A stretch of DNA of 64,000 nt from positions 248,001 through 312,000 of the forward strand of contig CAUBJF010000002.1 in the NCBI GenBank assembly GCA_958436175.1, given 5' to 3'. Shown here piece after piece: positions 60,016 through 64,000 of this stretch. The stretch comes from an uncultured Muribaculaceae bacterium. GTDB taxonomy: Bacteria > Bacteroidota > Bacteroidia > Bacteroidales > Muribaculaceae. The notes under the pieces are model-generated. The model ran no database searches and was not told the DNA's origin. It worked only from the letters and a program-made list of their open reading frames with translations. How positions within the stretch are numbered: the stretch's first letter is position 1; each line of letters begins with the position of its first letter. The position numbers were made by a program, and so were the translations under genes.

Positions 60016-62730
60016 ATGAAAAGAGTCTACACATTCGGCGACGGCAAAGCCGAAGGTAACGCCGACATGAGAAACCTCCTCGGAGGCAAAGGCGCTAACT
60101 TAGCAGAAATGAATCTTCTGGGCATGCCAGTCCCCCCCGGATTCACCATAACCACAGAAGTTTGCAACGAATATACACAGTACGGCCGCGACGAGGTTGT
60201 AAAACGTATCAAAGAAGACGTTGAAAAAGCAATCGCACACGTAGAATCCCTCACTGGAAAAAAATTCAACGATCCTGCAAATCCCCTTCTCGTCTCTGTC
60301 CGCTCCGGTGCACGCGCATCAATGCCCGGCATGATGGATACCGTTCTCAATCTCGGTATGAACGACGCAACAGTTGCCTCCTTGGCAGAAAAAAGCGGAA
60401 ATCCCCGCTTCGCATGGGACAGCTACCGTCGCTTCGTGCAGATGTACGGCGATGTCGTTCTCGGCATGAAACCCAAGAAAAAAACCGACATCGATCCTTT
60501 CGAAGAGATCATGGATAAGGTTAAAGAGGAAAAAGGCTATAAGCTCGATACCGAACTTCAGGTCGAAGATCTCAAAAACCTTGTAAAGCTCTTCAAGGCC
60601 GCAGTCAAAGAATACACCGGCAAAGATTTCCCCGACAACGCATGGGAACAGCTCTGGGGCGGCATCTGCGCCGTATTCGACAGCTGGATGAACGAACGCG
60701 CTATCATCTACCGCCGAATGAACCAGATTCCCGAAGAATGGGGCACAGCTGTCAACGTACAGGCCATGGTCTACGGCAATATGGGCAACAACTCCGCTAC
60801 CGGCGTTGCTTTCAGCCGTGACGCTGCCACCGGTGAAAACATTTTCAACGGTGAATACCTTATAAACGCTCAGGGCGAAGATGTCGTAGCAGGCATCCGC
60901 ACCCCTCAGCAGATCACAATCGAAGGTTCCCGTCGCTGGGCAGCCCTCCAGGGCATCAGCGAAGAAGAACGCGCAAGCAAGTATCCCTCACTCGAAGAAT
61001 CGATGCCCCTCTGCGCTAACGAGCTCTTCGCCATCGCTGCACGTCTCGAAGACTACTATAAAGACATGCAGGATATGGAATTCACCATCCAGGACGGCAA
61101 GCTGTGGATGCTCCAGACACGTAACGGCAAGCGTACAGGTGCTGCCATGGTCAAGATCGCCATGGACCTCCTCCGTGCCGGCATCATCGACGAAAAGACT
61201 GTCCTCAAACGTATGGAGCCCCAGAAACTCGACGAACTCCTCCATCCTGTCTTCGACAAGGCCGCCCTTAAGCGTGCACAGGTCGTTGCCAAGGGCCTTC
61301 CCGCTTCTCCCGGCGCAGCTGCAGGTCAGATCGTATTCTCTGCAGAAGACGCAGAGGCTTGGGCTGAAAAGAAACGTAAAGTTGTTCTCGTTCGTATCGA
61401 GACATCTCCCGAAGACCTCCGCGGTATGGCCGTAGCTCAGGGTATCCTCACAATGCGTGGCGGTATGACATCGCACGCAGCAGTAGTCGCTCGCGGCATG
61501 GGTAAGTGCTGCGTATCCGGTGCCGGAGAAATTAAGGTTGACTACGTAGCTAAGACTGTCGAAATGGGTGGTAAGAAATACAACGAAGGCGACTGGATTT
61601 CCCTCAATGGTTCGACAGGTGAAGTTTACGACGGCCAGGTTCCCACTGCTGAACCTACACTCGACGGAGACTTCGCTGCCATCATGAACCTTGCCGATAA
61701 GTTCACCAAGTGCCTCGTCCGTACCAATGCTGATACACCTCGCGATGCCCGTCAGGCTCGTAACTTCGGCGCACAGGGAATCGGTCTCTGCCGTACGGAG
61801 CATATGTTCTTCGAAGGCGACCGCATCAAGGCCGTGCGCGAAATGATTCTTTCGTCCGACGTAGAAGGCCGTCGTGCCGCACTTGCAAAACTCCTTCCAA
61901 TGCAACGTGGTGACTTCGAAGGTATCTTCGAGGCTATGGACGGTTTCGGTGTCACTATCCGTCTTCTCGATCCCCCTCTGCACGAGTTCGTACCCCATCA
62001 GACAGCTACCCAGAAAGAACTTGCCGAAGAAATGGGTCTTACTCTCGAACAGGTAAAGGCAAAAGTTGACTCTCTGGAAGAATTCAACCCGATGCTTGGT
62101 CACCGTGGCTGCCGTCTCGGTATCACATACCCCGAAATCACCGAAATGCAGACTCGCGCCATCATCGAAGCAGCAATCGCATGCAAGAGCCGTGGCATCG
62201 ATGTTCATCCTGAAATCATGGTTCCTCTGGTTGGTTCACTTAAAGAACTCCAGAACCAGGCTGATGTTATCCATGCTACTGCAAGCAAGGTATTCGAAGA
62301 AAAGGGTACATCCATCCGCTATAAAGTGGGCACAATGATCGAAGTACCTCGTGCCGCTCTTACAGCAAACGAGATAGCTCAGGTTGCCGATTTCTTCTCA
62401 TTCGGCACCAACGACCTTACCCAGATGACATTCGGCTTCTCTCGCGACGACGCTCCCAAGTTCCTCAAGTTCTATAAGGAACACGGTGTCATCAAGACAG
62501 ACCCCTTCGAAGTCCTGGATCAGGTTGGCGTAGGCCAGCTCGTGCGTATGGGTGTTGAAAAAGGCCGTGCAACCAATCCCGACCTCAAAGTCGGTATCTG
62601 CGGCGAACACGGCGGCGAACCCTCGTCCGTAATCTTCTGCGCTAAACTCGGCATGAACTACGTCAGCTGCTCACCCTTCCGTGTGCCAATTGCCCGCGTA
62701 GCTGCGGCGCAGGCCGCCATCGAGGACTAA
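60016..62730 (+). CDS. ppdK: Pyruvate, phosphate dikinase
   Basis: A 904-residue cytosolic enzyme. N-terminal ATP-grasp part with GGKGANLAEM (24-33) and SVRSGARASMPGMMDT; phosphohistidine domain with H487 in GGMTSHAAVVARG; C-terminal PEP/pyruvate barrel with GICGEHGG and catalytic Cys862. It interconverts pyruvate, ATP and Pi with PEP, AMP and PPi. Strong codon bias suggests high expression. It has its own promoter and a strong terminator. Confidence 0.97.
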   Translation: MKRVYTFGDGKAEGNADMRNLLGGKGANLAEMNLLGMPVPPGFTITTEVCNEYTQYGRDEVVKRIKEDVEKAIAHVESLTGKKFNDPANPLLVSVRSGARASMPGMMDTVLNLGMNDATVASLAEKSGNPRFAWDSYRRFVQMYGDVVLGMKPKKKTDIDPFEEIMDKVKEEKGYKLDTELQVEDLKNLVKLFKAAVKEYTGKDFPDNAWEQLWGGICAVFDSWMNERAIIYRRMNQIPEEWGTAVNVQAMVYGNMGNNSATGVAFSRDAATGENIFNGEYLINAQGEDVVAGIRTPQQITIEGSRRWAALQGISEEERASKYPSLEESMPLCANELFAIAARLEDYYKDMQDMEFTIQDGKLWMLQTRNGKRTGAAMVKIAMDLLRAGIIDEKTVLKRMEPQKLDELLHPVFDKAALKRAQVVAKGLPASPGAAAGQIVFSAEDAEAWAEKKRKVVLVRIETSPEDLRGMAVAQGILTMRGGMTSHAAVVARGMGKCCVSGAGEIKVDYVAKTVEMGGKKYNEGDWISLNGSTGEVYDGQVPTAEPTLDGDFAAIMNLADKFTKCLVRTNADTPRDARQARNFGAQGIGLCRTEHMFFEGDRIKAVREMILSSDVEGRRAALAKLLPMQRGDFEGIFEAMDGFGVTIRLLDPPLHEFVPHQTATQKELAEEMGLTLEQVKAKVDSLEEFNPMLGHRGCRLGITYPEITEMQTRAIIEAAIACKSRGIDVHPEIMVPLVGSLKELQNQADVIHATASKVFEEKGTSIRYKVGTMIEVPRAALTANEIAQVADFFSFGTNDLTQMTFGFSRDDAPKFLKFYKEHGVIKTDPFEVLDQVGVGQLVRMGVEKGRATNPDLKVGICGEHGGEPSSVIFCAKLGMNYVSCSPFRVPIARVAAAQAAIED

Positions 62731-62765
62731 TCGATAGTCTTCGGACATAGCGCATAATCAATACG

Positions 62766-62814
62766 TTAGGCTGTGATGGTCAGTAAATCAGACCATTACA
62801 GCCTAATTTTTTTT
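62766..62814 (+). terminator. ppdK terminator
   Basis: A 16-bp stem (62766-62781 with 62791-62806, one G.T pair) and a 9-base loop, followed by eight or nine T. Confidence 0.92.
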
Positions 62815-62866
62815 GCATTTTCGCCGTGCATTTGAACACGCTTTCCGAGTACAAATATGAGGATTT

Positions 62867-62931
62867 GTTTACCAATTGTTTACCAATCGAACAAGGCGTG
62901 TTTACCAAATGTTTACCAAATGTTTACCATT
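62867..62931 (+). repeat. Five direct repeats upstream of the recombinase
   Basis: GTTTACCAAT at 62867 and 62878, GTTTACCAAA at 62900 and 62911, GTTTACCATT at 62922. Spacing is 11 bp within each group and 22 bp between groups, so all sites lie on the same helical face. They lie 67-131 bases before the recombinase ATG, the place for recombinase arm sites, excisionase sites or an operator. The stretch 62731-62997 holds no gene. Confidence 0.7.
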
Positions 62932-62997
62932 GTAATCGTCAATATATCAGGTAGATACGGTTAAATATTAAACATCAAATAAATATTGAAATAGACA

Positions 62998-64000
62998 TGG
63001 CAAATTTGAAAATTTGTGTGCGTAGACCCCGAAGTGACGGGTTCTGGCAAGTCTATATCCGCGTAACGCATCAGCGAGGAATAGGCTACATCAAGACGGA
63101 CAAGATGGTCACCAAAAAAGAGTTGACCAAGAACAATGACGTAAAAGACCCATTCGTAATCAGTTATTGCACGGATATGATTATCCGTTACAACAACCTG
63201 CTCAACACCGTCAACATCGAGCAGTGGGATGTGAATCAGGTTATCGACTTCCTTACATCGGAAGACGGTGACGTGTGCTTCAGTGACTATGCCCAAATAC
63301 ACATCAATAGGATGATCAATGATGGGCATGAGCGCAACGCCAAGAACTATAAGCTTGCAGTTGCGCATCTCGAACGCTACGTAGGCTCGAACAAGCTTAT
63401 GTTCGGCCAGTTGACCACTGCCGTCCTCAAAAACTGGATTAAAACCCTTGTTCAAACCAATCGAGCCAAGGAAATGTATCCGGTCTGCGTCCGTCAGATA
63501 TATAAGGCAGCAATCCTGGAGCTGAATGACGAGGAAAAGGGAATTATCAAGATCAAGTTCAATCCATGGAACAAAATCAAGATACCAAAAGCTGATAAAG
63601 GAGAACAGCGTGCTATCAGTGCGGAGGCTTGTCGCGAGTTCTTCAACCGACCTCTTCCGCAGACTAAGATGCTCTCTTCCCTTCCGGAACTTGGACGAGA
63701 CGTTGCATTACTCGTTCTATGTCTCGGAGGAATCAATACGGTGGACCTCTTCAAGATGAAAAAGAAAGACTATCGTCATGGTGCTGTATGCTATCATCGT
63801 TCCAAGACTCGCAATAGCCGTGCGGATGGCGCATATATAGAAATGCGTGTCGAGCCGTTCATCCAGCCCATCTTCGACAAGTATCTCTCACCGGAGGATG
63901 ATGAATATCTCTTTAACTTTCATTTCCGTTACTGCGACTCCGACAGTTTCTGTGCGAATGTCAACAATGGAATCAAGAAGATCTGCGAGGACATGGGCAT
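62998..64000 (+). CDS. Tyrosine recombinase (integrase), 3' end outside the window
   Basis: An open frame of at least 334 residues, cut by the window end. It begins MANLKICVRRPRSDGFWQVY, the N-terminal arm-binding type of Bacteroidota integrases, followed by a SAM-like core-binding domain (about 95-185, FSDYAQIHINRMINDG) and the start of the catalytic domain (about 205 on, ISAEACREFFNRPL). At the usual Arg I site it reads CLGGINTVDLFKM; the second box is HRSKTRNSRADGAYIEM. The C-terminal His-x-x-Arg and Tyr are not in view. It marks the start of an integrated element whose cargo lies to the right. Confidence 0.85.

Noticed and set aside
60988..62208. A 406-codon open frame on the minus strand opposite ppdK
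   Set aside because: The Cys/His/Phe-rich translation is typical of an antisense shadow of a strongly codon-biased gene; ppdK motifs fix the coding strand.
62867..62931. CRISPR-like short repeats
   Set aside because: Units are only 10-11 bp with almost no spacers, no longer repeat and no cas genes; they are iteron-like sites.
1..64000. tRNA or rRNA genes
   Set aside because: No intergenic stretch showed a cloverleaf-length fold or rRNA-like sequence on reading; most gaps are under 200 bases.

Overview
The window is a gene-dense chromosomal segment from a member of the Bacteroidota, order Bacteroidales; the gene set and moderate GC fit a gut lineage such as Muribaculaceae, but family rank is an inference. 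The main evidence is the promoter signature: many genes are preceded by a TTTG, a 19-20 bp spacer and TAnnTTTG (gyrB, rpmH, ppdK, rpmE2, the SPFH gene, the yihY-like gene). Supporting this are a complete Na+-translocating NADH:quinone reductase operon, a PPi-dependent phosphofructokinase together with pyruvate phosphate dikinase, a fused FeoA-FeoB, a GH3/beta-lactamase chimera, and the general lack of Shine-Dalgarno sites.

Layout. 55-1506: polysaccharide flippase, probably the end of an upstream surface-glycan cluster. 1587-5646: FeoAB iron transporter and NhaC antiporter. 5652-11142 (minus): an envelope operon of 5'-nucleotidase lipoprotein, GH3/beta-lactamase-fold protein and PAP2 phosphatase. 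11281-15894: exopolysaccharide export operon (Wza, Wzc, Wzy/ligase-like protein). 15970-16190 (minus): a small transcription unit with promoter-like box and terminator that holds only a short, apparently frame-broken small-protein gene. 16361-18287: ECF sigma factor, membrane anti-sigma-like protein and an exported Ala/Glu/Arg/Lys-rich protein. 18275-22924 (minus): folB, rnr, gyrB. 23111-23266: rpmH. 23418-29838: packed plus-strand run (small unknown, ThiE-like, LPG-synthase-like membrane protein, NfeD, KdsB, inactive-type M16 peptidase homologue, exported unknown). 29948-31597: pfp. 31753-32313: DUF308 protein. 32389-35678 (minus): DUF4861 lipoprotein, ManA, ROK kinase. 35799-37584 (minus): grpE-dnaJ. 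37688-44480 (minus): patatin, GH13 amylase, prs, 2-hydroxyacid dehydrogenase, FadL-like porin, ispE. 44694-46470: YihY-like protein and RidA. 46551-53727 (minus): GT2, universal stress protein, small HTH protein, nrdG/nrdD, L31, ribbon-helix-helix protein, SPFH protein. 53948-59840: nqrABCDEF. 60016-62730: ppdK and a strong terminator. 62815-64000: left end of an integrated mobile element, with five 11-bp-spaced direct repeats and a tyrosine recombinase cut by the window end.

How the genes fit together. The energy genes (Nqr, PPi-PFK, PPDK, NhaC, anaerobic NrdDG) describe an anaerobe with a sodium-based membrane economy and PPi-linked glycolysis. The envelope genes (Wza/Wzc/Wzy-like, flippase, KdsB, GH3/NagZ-like, PAP2, NfeD, SPFH) describe capsule or LPS export and envelope upkeep. 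No rRNA, tRNA or CRISPR array was seen. The least explained stretches are the small minus-strand unit near 16.1 kb, the sigma/anti-sigma/repeat-protein operon, the RHH-SPFH gene pair, and the repeats in front of the recombinase at the right edge.
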